Of a stretch of DNA of 64,000 bases, positions 1-8,783 are shown one piece after another. Below the pieces are notes generated by a model. It saw only the letters and a program-made list of their open reading frames with translations. It was not told the origin of the DNA and did no database searches. The stretch is from Barthelona sp. PCE (lineage: Eukaryota; Metamonada: BaSk clade). Both the position numbers and the translations under genes were made by a program. The stretch is from positions 1-64,000 of the forward strand of contig JAUFOR010000004.1 in NCBI GenBank assembly GCA_040285745.1, in the 5' to 3' direction. Position 1 is the stretch's first letter. Every line of letters begins with the position of its first letter.

Positions 1-268
1 AATCGTACCACAACGCAGCTAAAAAGTGCCCCACAACCAAGCCAATGCCCACACGTGCCCACAATCTTACGTGTCACGCGCCGTGAGCCCTGAGAACCAC
101 ATCAATAAATCTGTGAGGGGATAGAATTGCGAATGCAGTTCTGTTTCACATTCTCGCTTTCTGTTTACGCTTCACGTGTATTATATCATTTTTATATGCC
201 ACGTGCAAACACTGATATTTAATATATATATGCTATCTCAATTTTCACCTACTTCATTACAGCTATTC
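1..268. other. Upstream flank, no gene recognised
   Basis: No coding region or RNA gene was recognised here. The stretch directly before the start codon at 269 (TATCTCAATTTTCAC, then TTCATTACAG) resembles the leader of the downstream paralogue around 2968-2996 (TATCTCTTTTTTCAC, then TTCATCAAG). This may mark a shared promoter or leader element. The open frame continues upstream of 269 without another ATG, so it was not used as coding sequence. Confidence 0.4.
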
Positions 269-2362
269 ATGCCTAGGGTTCGTAAATTCGAGGACGACCT
301 TATCATCAGGGCATATCCTGAGGGGCAGCTGATATTTGAGGGAGAGGGCGTAACATTGATTAAGTCAAGAGAAATCACCGAAATCGGCCTCATTGAAAGC
401 GCTATTGAAGACAAGGACTTTGTTGGGTATGTGGAGGATACGCGTAAGCCTCTTAAGTACACATCTAAGCTGAGAGCTGGAGAATCTTACATGATCATCG
501 AACAGCTTTTTGATGATAGTAACTTTTTAACCCATCTTGATATCTTATTATTTAGTGATATCATGAGCGATGAGCATACAAGAAGGAGAATACCCTTCCC
601 ATTGGAGATGAACAACTTTAGGAGGCCATATAGGAAAATATTTCCGATGGATGAAAACCACTTACTATTCACCATTAGTGATACCGTTAATAACAGGCAA
701 GTGAGGCAGTGCTACATATTAAATGTGCTAACCGAGGAATATAGATGTCTTGGAGATTATGACTCTCAATCAAACATCAATTCAAACTACATTTTGTTAA
801 AGAAATGTCAAGATGATACCATATGGCATTACAATTTTTCTGCAGATGACATGGACGAGGCACATGAACCTGATATTGAGCAGTTAGATGGTGTTCATTT
901 AGAACACTTTAGATGTCTAAACTCGGATTGCATTTTCTCAGTCCTTCAAGGTCATAGATATGGTGAATTGGTAATATTTGACAGTCAAAGGAACCAGATT
1001 AACTTGACAGAAAGGTTTCCACAGCTCAAAGGATTGAATATTAGTAGAGACTCGAATTTTGCATTATTAACGCTAACTCAAGATGTTTTGTCAATGGTAT
1101 TTATTGGATCAGGTATCAAGGTGATTCATATCGAAAACGGTGAATTGAAGATGTCAGAGGGTGAAGTGAATCTTGATAATGTACGCTGCAATGACTTGAA
1201 GCATATAGATTTGAACGATAATTCCTTTCGTGATGATTGTATTTTTTTTGGTACTGATAGAAGAACAAAACGTTATGGCCGAATCAAATTCAGACCAGTT
1301 GATAATGAGGTGTTTCGTTTGAACAGTCTTCAACCAAAGCGAATTTTTTTTGATGGAATAATGGAAGTGTATGATGATAACGCTTCGATAAGATATTACT
1401 TTCTTTTCAAAGAAAGGAAGCTTATTGTGCTGCGTGGGTGTAGGAAACCGTTTTCACATACGAGCTGCGAGATCCTATTAGTTCATCCAAATGAAGGAGA
1501 TGATTTTATTGTATTAACAGAGGTAAATGGTTGTGCATATGGCAAATTATGCTGGACCGGCTCAGAATCCAAGCCAATCACAACCATTTTACCTCATTGC
1601 GGTTCTATAAACCATTGTTTTATTCAAGGGTTGCCATTAAATGTTGACCGTGGTCTGGTGTATTTGGGAAGTGAGCTGATTGTAGAGCTTCCCCGTAATA
1701 TTAGAGTCAAAGGTGTTCACAGTTTACGTTTTGATTATTCAGCATGCATTGTATTTGGTGAAGCAAACCATTTTTTTCGGTTCAATGTCAACGGGTATGA
1801 CGTGGATGTTCAAAATCACATTGTTTTTGAATCTGAATATTCATGTGATGTTTACTTTAATCCTCGTCCATTAGCTGAAACACCTGATCATCAGCTGTTT
1901 GTTGTACATGTACGCAGTAGGGTTGTAACAACGCAACATTTACACTGTTTAGATTGGTCAACAGGAAGCTTCTTAGAGCCTGTTCTCCTTTGGAAGGGAT
2001 CATATGATGATGGAACGGAGGAAGGCAACTATTTCCGTAATTTCGTGGGAGATTCATACATACACGTGAGGGGTGGTATCATTAAAGTATACGTTGAACA
2101 CGGTACAATTAAGACGCGTTTTTTCACTAACAATAATTTCCCTTATGTGAATATAATCCACGATCCAAATCTACCTAACAACGTTATTCAAGACATGTCA
2201 TACGAAGAAGAGACCAAAACAATGGTGCTGAAAACTTACAATATTGAGGAAGACCCGGAATCGATCAATCCCACAGTGGAATCGTTCCACCTTCCATCGT
2301 TCCTGGCGGAGGCTTCCATCGTTGAGTACCACATGCCCGATTATCATGAACAATGTTGTTGA
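269..2362 (+). CDS. Unknown protein, tandem paralogue 1 (probable beta-propeller)
   Basis: 697-residue protein of unknown function. The start was set at the ATG at 269 because it gives an N-terminus (MPRVRKFEDDLII) matching the downstream paralogue (MPRIRKFEDDLII). The frame also extends upstream, but only from a GTG. The sequence is built of many short beta-strand-like blocks with no clear WD, kelch or NHL signature, so a propeller-like fold is only an inference. There is no signal peptide or membrane segment. Blocks shared with the paralogue include the DDMDEAHEPDI motif and a long C-terminal segment from about residue 540 to the end, rich in aromatic and acidic residues. It ends with TGA after a Cys-Cys pair, where the paralogue has a different tail. 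It is followed by a 648-bp gap and then the paralogue on the same strand. Confidence 0.85.
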   Translation: MPRVRKFEDDLIIRAYPEGQLIFEGEGVTLIKSREITEIGLIESAIEDKDFVGYVEDTRKPLKYTSKLRAGESYMIIEQLFDDSNFLTHLDILLFSDIMSDEHTRRRIPFPLEMNNFRRPYRKIFPMDENHLLFTISDTVNNRQVRQCYILNVLTEEYRCLGDYDSQSNINSNYILLKKCQDDTIWHYNFSADDMDEAHEPDIEQLDGVHLEHFRCLNSDCIFSVLQGHRYGELVIFDSQRNQINLTERFPQLKGLNISRDSNFALLTLTQDVLSMVFIGSGIKVIHIENGELKMSEGEVNLDNVRCNDLKHIDLNDNSFRDDCIFFGTDRRTKRYGRIKFRPVDNEVFRLNSLQPKRIFFDGIMEVYDDNASIRYYFLFKERKLIVLRGCRKPFSHTSCEILLVHPNEGDDFIVLTEVNGCAYGKLCWTGSESKPITTILPHCGSINHCFIQGLPLNVDRGLVYLGSELIVELPRNIRVKGVHSLRFDYSACIVFGEANHFFRFNVNGYDVDVQNHIVFESEYSCDVYFNPRPLAETPDHQLFVVHVRSRVVTTQHLHCLDWSTGSFLEPVLLWKGSYDDGTEEGNYFRNFVGDSYIHVRGGIIKVYVEHGTIKTRFFTNNNFPYVNIIHDPNLPNNVIQDMSYEEETKTMVLKTYNIEEDPESINPTVESFHLPSFLAEASIVEYHMPDYHEQCC

Positions 2363-3010
2363 TAGACTGAAAATCAGATGAACAAATATTCAGACTGGTG
2401 TCCAACAAACATTCTTTACTAAACAAAATAATTGTGATTTTTAAAATTGGTGTGTTCTATGTTATTCCCTTATGAGGTTATTGTGAGTTCTGAAAGATGT
2501 TTTTATGAAAATTCTATAATCAAGATAAAAAGGGCGCTTTGGGATTTTTTTTTATAATTTTTTTCATTCTTTACTTTTGCACATTATTTTTTAATGTATT
2601 TTGAAAATATTATGTTATCAAGAAACGATGACGTAGAACTTTTCGACTTCAATTGGATACCATGTTAACTATTGAATTTCTTATATATGGCAACAGAAGA
2701 CTTGAACGATGAGGGCATTTATTTTTTAAGTTTTCTCTTTCTTGTTTACAAGGAATCATGCTCTGCGTTTTCTAAACATATGTAATGGTGCCTGAACGTT
2801 TTTTATTCGAATTTAACATTTTTTCCGCTTTAAATATTGATTTTTTCTAAACAGTAGTTAATGATAATTGATCCCTATCGTCCATAAAGGATCAGGGGTC
2901 AAGCTTTACAATAAAATTGAATCTTTAAATCTTCACAATTTAAGTAATCAACATATTCTTAAACTGTTATCTCTTTTTTCACTTGTTTCATCAAGGCAAG
3001 CTACTTGCAT
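2363..3010. other. Intergenic spacer between the tandem paralogues
   Basis: About 650 bases of AT-rich sequence with several T and A runs (for example around 2540-2600). No gene or RNA was recognised. Short frames reaching into the following gene are out of frame with it and look like chance. The last 50 bases hold a pyrimidine tract (TCTCTTTTTTCAC) similar to that upstream of the first paralogue, probably part of the promoter or leader. Confidence 0.5.
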
Positions 3011-5188
3011 ATGCCTCGTATCCGTAAATTCGAGGATGACCTTATCATTAAGGCATATCCCGAGGGGCAAATTATTTTTGAAGGTCAGGGTGTTAGAATG
3101 GTCAAAACTAGAGAAGACACTCATTTACACAATCTCATTGATGCTGTTGATGGCGAAGAATTTTGTGGATATGTTAAAGAAACGTGTGAATCACTTCAGT
3201 ATTATTACAAGCGAAAAGCTGGAGCAGGATATATGATCGTTGAACAGCATTTTAGCGAAAATAATCGATTAACTGATCTTGAAATCCTGTATTTCAACGA
3301 AATTAACAGTGATGAACACACAAACAGAAAGATTCGTTTCCCTATTGATGATTTGGATGATTTAGAAAACTATGTATCGAGCGAATTTGTTCCATTAGAT
3401 GAAAACCACATTTTTTTTTCTATTACAGAGGTTGATGAAGAACACCAAAATGGAGAATCGACTCATTGTTTCATTCTCAATATCTTAACAGAGCAGTACA
3501 GATGCCTTGGAGAGTACGAGTATTACTCTATCAGCAACAATTGTTCCATTCAATATCTATTGATGAGCAATTATGAAAATGGTTTTTCGTTATTCCACTA
3601 CAATTTCTGCGTAGATGATATGGACGAGGCTCATGAGCCGGATATCGTACAGCTAGAAGGTGTCCATAATCAAAGTTGTATTGGATGTGACAATGCTCAA
3701 TGTGTTTGTTTTTCTGTTAGTGGCGAGAGATTAGAAGAATTGATCATTTTTGACCGTAAACGAAACCGTGTTGATCTATTGGAAAGATTCCCACAGTTAC
3801 TAGACTTGAAAATATCTTACTGTTCTTGTTTTTCCTTGTTCACATTGACACAAGATGAATTTTCTGCGCTTTTCTATAATAGCTCTATTTGTACTGTTGT
3901 TCATATTGAAAACGGGGAGCTTAAGTCGACAACTGGTGATTTAGGCAGTGCATATATTCAATTTGATAATATAAAACACCTTGACTTGGCGAATTCTTTT
4001 CATAATGAACAATGCCAGTTTTTTGGAACTTGTAATGCAACGGGTGTTTATGGTCCCATAAAGTTTAGAAAAGTCAATAACGAGGTGATTCGATTGCAAA
4101 ATATTAGGCCTCACAGAGTTATGTATGATGGTACAGCACATTTTGCAGACAGCAGTATGAAAAGACAGTGTTACTTTTACTTCAAAGAAAAAAGAATCGT
4201 CACACATAAAAGTGTTATGACTGACGATAGTTTCATGTTCGAAAAGAATTACAGTGAAATATCGATGCACCCGGTTGAGGAAGAGCATTTCTTTATGATT
4301 GCACGGTGTAATGCAAGACAAGGTGCTCCAGAAATAGTTAAAATACACTGGGAAGGCTCAGAATCAAAACCAATAATAACTCCTTTTGAAAATGATGGTT
4401 TGAATTATATTCGCTTAGTTCTTGGGTTACCATTTTTTTTTGAGTACAATGAAAATGTTTGTCAAGGTTTTCTTGGTAAAACAAAAGTATTGGAGCTTCC
4501 TCCAAATGAGTACATATATAATTGCAAGCCTTCAGTCACTGGAAATTCTGTGTGTGTTAGTTGTATTAATTCAACACATTTTTTGCAATTGTTGATCAAT
4601 AATAATGATGTTGAGGTTCAAAAGCACATCACTTTTCATCATGGCGATGGTGTTTCGAATGTATTCTACTGTCATCATCCATTAACAGATACAGCTGACC
4701 ACCAGCTCTTTGTTGTATATACACACAGTAGGGTTGCAACAACGCAACATTTACACTGTTTAGAGTGGTCAACAGGAAGCTTCTTAGAACCTGTTCTCCT
4801 TTATCAGTATTATAAGAATGAAAAAATTGAGGAAGGCCACAGTTTCCTTAATTTTGTGGCAGATTCATACATACACGTGAGGGGTGGTATCATTAAAGTA
4901 TACGTTGAAGATGGTGCAATTGAAACGCATTTTTACACAAACGACAATTTCCCATATTCTCCTAGTATGAAGATAAGCCACGATTCAAATCTGCCTAACA
5001 ACGTTGTTCAGGAAGTTATTTACGAAGAAGAAACCAAGACAATGGTGTTGAAAACATACAATGTTGAGGAAGACCCGGAATCGATGAATCCCACTGTGGA
5101 AACGTTCCATCTTCCATCGTTCCTGGCGGAGGCTTCCATCGTTGAGTACCACATGCCCGATTATCATGCCCAGATGAATAATGAATAG
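3011..5188 (+). CDS. Unknown protein, tandem paralogue 2 (probable beta-propeller)
   Basis: 725-residue paralogue of the 269-2362 gene, in the same orientation. The ATG at 3011 gives the conserved N-terminus; an in-frame TTG lies two codons upstream. The two proteins align along their whole length. The middle is well diverged, but the beginning and especially the last third are close. The DNA from about 4725 to 4800, 4860 to 4910 and 5100 to 5168 is almost identical to the matching parts of paralogue 1, including synonymous sites. No catalytic motif, signal peptide or membrane segment was recognised. Several Cys-rich spots in the middle (for example IGCDNAQCVCF) are not shared by the first copy. 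The function is unknown; a beta-rich, propeller-like cytosolic protein is the best guess. Confidence 0.85.
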   Translation: MPRIRKFEDDLIIKAYPEGQIIFEGQGVRMVKTREDTHLHNLIDAVDGEEFCGYVKETCESLQYYYKRKAGAGYMIVEQHFSENNRLTDLEILYFNEINSDEHTNRKIRFPIDDLDDLENYVSSEFVPLDENHIFFSITEVDEEHQNGESTHCFILNILTEQYRCLGEYEYYSISNNCSIQYLLMSNYENGFSLFHYNFCVDDMDEAHEPDIVQLEGVHNQSCIGCDNAQCVCFSVSGERLEELIIFDRKRNRVDLLERFPQLLDLKISYCSCFSLFTLTQDEFSALFYNSSICTVVHIENGELKSTTGDLGSAYIQFDNIKHLDLANSFHNEQCQFFGTCNATGVYGPIKFRKVNNEVIRLQNIRPHRVMYDGTAHFADSSMKRQCYFYFKEKRIVTHKSVMTDDSFMFEKNYSEISMHPVEEEHFFMIARCNARQGAPEIVKIHWEGSESKPIITPFENDGLNYIRLVLGLPFFFEYNENVCQGFLGKTKVLELPPNEYIYNCKPSVTGNSVCVSCINSTHFLQLLINNNDVEVQKHITFHHGDGVSNVFYCHHPLTDTADHQLFVVYTHSRVATTQHLHCLEWSTGSFLEPVLLYQYYKNEKIEEGHSFLNFVADSYIHVRGGIIKVYVEDGAIETHFYTNDNFPYSPSMKISHDSNLPNNVVQEVIYEEETKTMVLKTYNVEEDPESMNPTVETFHLPSFLAEASIVEYHMPDYHAQMNNE

Positions 5189-5260
5189 CTCCATTACCTT
5201 AGCATAAAAAAGGACACTTTTTTTGAAGACTTGTTGGTCCTGATCAGGATGATCCTGTAA

Positions 5261-6067
5261 TTGATTTTGAACAGAGAATGGAATGGTAGATATCTTTTGA
5301 TTAAAGATTCTGATGACTACTCGGTGTACGAGTATTCAAATGAGATGATTATGTATGTTAAGCTTTCGAATTTTGAATGCCGGCAATATATGGTTTGGTT
5401 TTTTATAACTGATGATGGCTTTGTTGTCTTGGGTCATCACTACGGAAATTGTATTTACGACGGGCATACTGGAAAGATGACTAAGGAGACAGAAACATAT
5501 TGCTTTGAGGAAGAGACGTATGGATTCTGTGTTTCATCAACTCTTAATGGCGGATATATGTGCGCTGCTGGTATGTGCGGAGAGCTTTTGGTGGTCAAAG
5601 TATCATTAAGTGAAGAAGATAACCGTTTCTCTATTAGTTTTGAAGAGATATTTAATGATGATATGCTTGCTGAAGAAGGTTTTACGTCAGTTCATTTAAG
5701 TGCTGACGACAAGACTGTATTCGCCCTTACTGATGATAATACGATCTATATCCAGTCAATTGAAACTGGTGTTGGATTAGTAAGAGATTACAACCGTCCA
5801 CAACAATAGGTGCTTGTTTGTGGGACGTCTGAAGCGGGATATTGGCTCAGTGACTACGGCTGCAAGTGTTTTTGTCGTGTTGAAAAAAATTTCTCTGTTG
5901 GTGCTCTAATCAATACAAAAAAAGAATGTCGTTTCATTAAATATACTTCTGACTTTGAACAGGCGATTTTTCTAAGCGAAAGTAGACTCATTACTAAACA
6001 ATTGGATTCAATGGAGGAAATTTCAAGTATTGCATTCGATATTGATAATGTTGCTGTTCTCACATAA
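5261..6067 (+). pseudogene. Disrupted beta-propeller-like gene (in-frame TAG, no clean start)
   Basis: One reading frame runs from about 5261 to 6067 but is broken by TAG at 5807-5809. The protein-like sequence continues in the same frame on both sides: about 182 codons before and 85 after. The first part looks like WD-type beta-propeller blades, for example a segment reading FTSVHLSADDKTVFAL. There is no ATG at the 5' end. The frame is preceded by TAA at 5258, and the first in-frame ATG is at 5345. A protein-like fragment in another frame just upstream (5230-5286, PDQDDPVIDFEQRMEW) could be the lost N-terminus, joined by a frameshift. A decayed gene is the simplest reading. Alternatives are a shorter real gene from 5345 to 5809, stop-codon readthrough, or an undetected intron. 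It is not an obvious copy of the two preceding paralogues. Confidence 0.55.
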
Positions 6068-6080
6068 AAAGTGCAATTGT

Positions 6081-7283
6081 TTACATAGGCTTCATGGAGT
6101 CAGGGATGCGGTAGAAACCAGAGGGAATGAAAGGCATTTTTTCAACAGTTGCAGGGAACTTACGACCACGAACTTCAACAAATATCTTGGTCCCCTTCTT
6201 GGCGAAAGATGTATCGACATAACCCATACCAATTGGCTTGTTTAATACCGGTGACCAGGTACCAGAAGTGACTTCACCAATGACATTTCCATCAGCATCA
6301 TAAATTGTAGCGTGTTCTCTTGCCGGTGCACCTTTTGAAATAAATCCAATGCGCTTTCTGACAGTTCCATTTTCCATATGATCCTTAATGCGATCAAATC
6401 CAGGGAATCCACCCTCCTTTCTACGTCTTTTTGTGATGAGCCAAAGGAGGTTTCCTTCAACGGGTGTAGTTGTTGTGTCAATTTCATTACCATAAAGGCA
6501 CAGGCCAGCCTCAAGGCGTAAAGTATCGCGTGCACCTAACCCAGTAGGTGCAACATCCTCTTCACTGAGAAGAACAGCAGCGATATCGTTTGCTTGCTCA
6601 AGCGGAATACTGATTTCAAAACCATCTTCGCCTGTGTAACCACAACGAGAGACAAAACAAGGAACACCTTCAATTTCCATATGAACTTGACACATGAAGG
6701 GAAGTCGACGGAGGTCAACTGTTACGTGACGTTGAAGTGCTTCCACAGCCTTAGGACCTTGGAGAGCGAGCAAACCTCTATCGGCAGAGATATCCGTGAA
6801 AGAAACATCCATACCACTTTCAGCAATTTTCTTCTCAAAGTGCTTGATGTCATTTTCTTTGGTTGCAGCGTTAACAACCATGAAACAGTGATCATAATGT
6901 CTTGTGATCATTAAATCGTCAAGAATAGTCCCGTTTTCGTCATCAGAAAGAAGAACACTAAGTTTAGTGCGTCCATAACCCAATCCATCAATATCACAAG
7001 GTGTTATCGAGGCTAGGAACTTCTCGCGGTCTTCACCGTGCCATACGAGCTGACCCATATGAGAAACATCAAAAAGAGATGCCTTATTTCTGCATTGATG
7101 AACTTCATCAGAGATTTGGTTCCCTTCAAACTTGATAGGCATTTCCCAGCCACAGAAGTCCACGAACTCACCACCCAAAGCTTTTTGAATGTGATAAAAT
7201 GGAGTTCTTTTCAGAGGAGTGTTCGAATGTGATGCAAATCGAAATACGTTAGATAGAATCGTGTTCTTGGCACGTTTAAGCAT
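6081..7283 (-). CDS. AMT: Aminomethyltransferase (glycine cleavage T protein), mitochondrial
   Basis: 400-residue T protein of the glycine cleavage system. It moves the aminomethyl carbon from the H protein's lipoyl arm to tetrahydrofolate, giving 5,10-methylene-THF and ammonia. Family landmarks are clear: VDFCGWEMPIKF near residues 41-52, FDVSHMGQL at 71-79, and NGTILDDLM around 118-125, which contains the catalytic Asp of the family. GYTGEDGFEI, GLGARDTLRLEAGLCLYG and the C-terminal beta-barrel follow. The first 25 or so residues are basic and hydroxylated with no acidic residue, consistent with a mitochondrial presequence. Length matches the family (about 400). It converges with the disrupted gene at 5261-6067 and is followed upstream, on the same strand, by ZNF277 with a 72-bp gap. 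Confidence 0.95.
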   Translation of the reverse strand: MLKRAKNTILSNVFRFASHSNTPLKRTPFYHIQKALGGEFVDFCGWEMPIKFEGNQISDEVHQCRNKASLFDVSHMGQLVWHGEDREKFLASITPCDIDGLGYGRTKLSVLLSDDENGTILDDLMITRHYDHCFMVVNAATKENDIKHFEKKIAESGMDVSFTDISADRGLLALQGPKAVEALQRHVTVDLRRLPFMCQVHMEIEGVPCFVSRCGYTGEDGFEISIPLEQANDIAAVLLSEEDVAPTGLGARDTLRLEAGLCLYGNEIDTTTTPVEGNLLWLITKRRRKEGGFPGFDRIKDHMENGTVRKRIGFISKGAPAREHATIYDADGNVIGEVTSGTWSPVLNKPIGMGYVDTSFAKKGTKIFVEVRGRKFPATVEKMPFIPSGFYRIPDSMKPM

Positions 7284-7355
7284 TATTACTGATGTGAAGA
7301 TGGTTAAAAAACAAACAGCAAGAATAAATAAGAAAATTTCAATACTCTCATTTCT

Positions 7356-8735
7356 TTACTCTTCAGATTTTTCAGCATGTTCATCTGACTTGGCATCCAG
7401 GAAATCATCTGCGTCTTGCAAACGTTCAACTCTTCTTAAAGAATTGGAACGAACTCGTTGGACAATGTCATCTTCAACTGTTTCTTCTTCCTTTTCAAAT
7501 TCCTCAACAGTTTCAAAGGAGAAAAGAAGAGCATCTTCAGAATCTATTGGCACCAGATTCTCTTCAACACGCCAAACAGACGTATCTTCAGGAAGCTTAT
7601 AGTGTCCTTCACGTTCCATGTGGATAAGAAGGGAACGATGATTCTTAAATGACTGATTGCAATGAATGCACTTGTGTACCTTTACGTTTTTGCGAATGTA
7701 AGTTATCATTTGAACCATACCGTAGTAATCGAGTTCAAGATCAGCGTATATAGCATGTAAGTCCATACCGTGATTAGTAAGTACGTGTCTGATTGCCTGG
7801 TTGGCAGAAGGTAACATCTCCTTGCAAAACAGGCACGTGCATATACAATCAAGATCATGTTCTCCTTCTTCAGCAACCCAATCGTTAACACTTTCCTCAG
7901 TCTGCTCAACAGGTGTGCTGTTTTGGGCACTTCTTTCTTTATCCACGTCTTGCCAAGCCATACCAGGATTTGCGTAGTTGACCAAGTAGAAACGATCCCA
8001 ATAGGAATTATTGGCATCAAGCTTAAAGTGTCCCTTCTTACGCATGTGCTGTTTCAAAACGCGTGGGGACTTGAATGTACGATCACAAAATAGGCACATA
8101 CAAGATTGAACACGTTCCTCCATCGTATCACAGAAATCTGCAATGTTAACTAAATTATCGGGACGACCGACGTTGAACTGGTGTACATGTAACATATGTG
8201 TAAAGTATGATTCAGTTTGTGTGAAGTTTTTGTTGCAGAAAAGACACTGACGCTTAAAGTAGTATTCTTTTGAACGTTCAAATTCCTTCAATTGGAGCAT
8301 CTGTTTCAGCTTCATTTGGTTGATGGTCTGTCTGAGTTCCATGTCCCACTCAAAAACGTCAGGATCAACAACAACAGTATCATTTGCTGCATATGGAACA
8401 TACTCACCAATTTTAAAGATTTCCTTCAAAATACGGTAGTAGCGGGGCAAATCAGCAATGTTCTTTGGATTCTTGATGTGAATATTGTGATAAAGCTGTA
8501 AATGAAGCACTGAGTCTTCAACTTTCTCAAAGAGAGTTGGGCAAAAAGGACAAATAACCTGATCTGAAGGAAGAATGTCCTGACTGATGAGTGCATTAAT
8601 GTCAAATTCAGTAAATTTGGAAGGCTCAAAGATCCCTTTTGCTTCTCCCATTAAGTAATGCATAGGGTTCAACTCTGCAGGGATGAACGGCCTCACATTG
8701 GTAGGAATGTGTGTTTTAGGAGAATCTGTAGTCAT
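7356..8735 (-). CDS. ZNF277: ZNF277-like C2H2 zinc-finger protein
   Basis: 459-residue protein with five widely spaced C2H2-type fingers: C62/C65-H78/H83, C164/C167-H180/H185, C214/C217-H230/H236, C301/C304-H317/H322 and C356/C359-H372/H378. The spacing and the linker motifs match the ZNF277 family rather than tandem DNA-binding KRAB-type arrays. These include LPRYYRILKEIFKI after finger 1, GRPDNLVNI after finger 2, and a DRFYLVNY-type motif after finger 3. Human ZNF277 is linked to chromatin silencing and to ribosomal protein uS5 binding; the role here is inferred by homology only. The C-terminal 60 residues are acidic and probably disordered. The ATG at 8735 was chosen; the frame continues nine codons upstream but only from TTG. 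Confidence 0.87.
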   Translation of the reverse strand: MTTDSPKTHIPTNVRPFIPAELNPMHYLMGEAKGIFEPSKFTEFDINALISQDILPSDQVICPFCPTLFEKVEDSVLHLQLYHNIHIKNPKNIADLPRYYRILKEIFKIGEYVPYAANDTVVVDPDVFEWDMELRQTINQMKLKQMLQLKEFERSKEYYFKRQCLFCNKNFTQTESYFTHMLHVHQFNVGRPDNLVNIADFCDTMEERVQSCMCLFCDRTFKSPRVLKQHMRKKGHFKLDANNSYWDRFYLVNYANPGMAWQDVDKERSAQNSTPVEQTEESVNDWVAEEGEHDLDCICTCLFCKEMLPSANQAIRHVLTNHGMDLHAIYADLELDYYGMVQMITYIRKNVKVHKCIHCNQSFKNHRSLLIHMEREGHYKLPEDTSVWRVEENLVPIDSEDALLFSFETVEEFEKEEETVEDDIVQRVRSNSLRRVERLQDADDFLDAKSDEHAEKSEE

Positions 8736-8783
8736 TGTAAAGGGAAAAGAATAATTATCCAAGTTTTATTTCTAGAATCCACA

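Noticed and set aside
176-268. An N-terminal extension of the first tandem gene, hydrophobic and signal-like.
   Set aside because: It begins with GTG, is not shared by the paralogue, and the ATG at 269 matches the conserved N-terminus.
2868-3236. A 122-codon frame overlapping the start of the second tandem paralogue.
   Set aside because: It is out of frame with the conserved paralogue and has no recognisable content.
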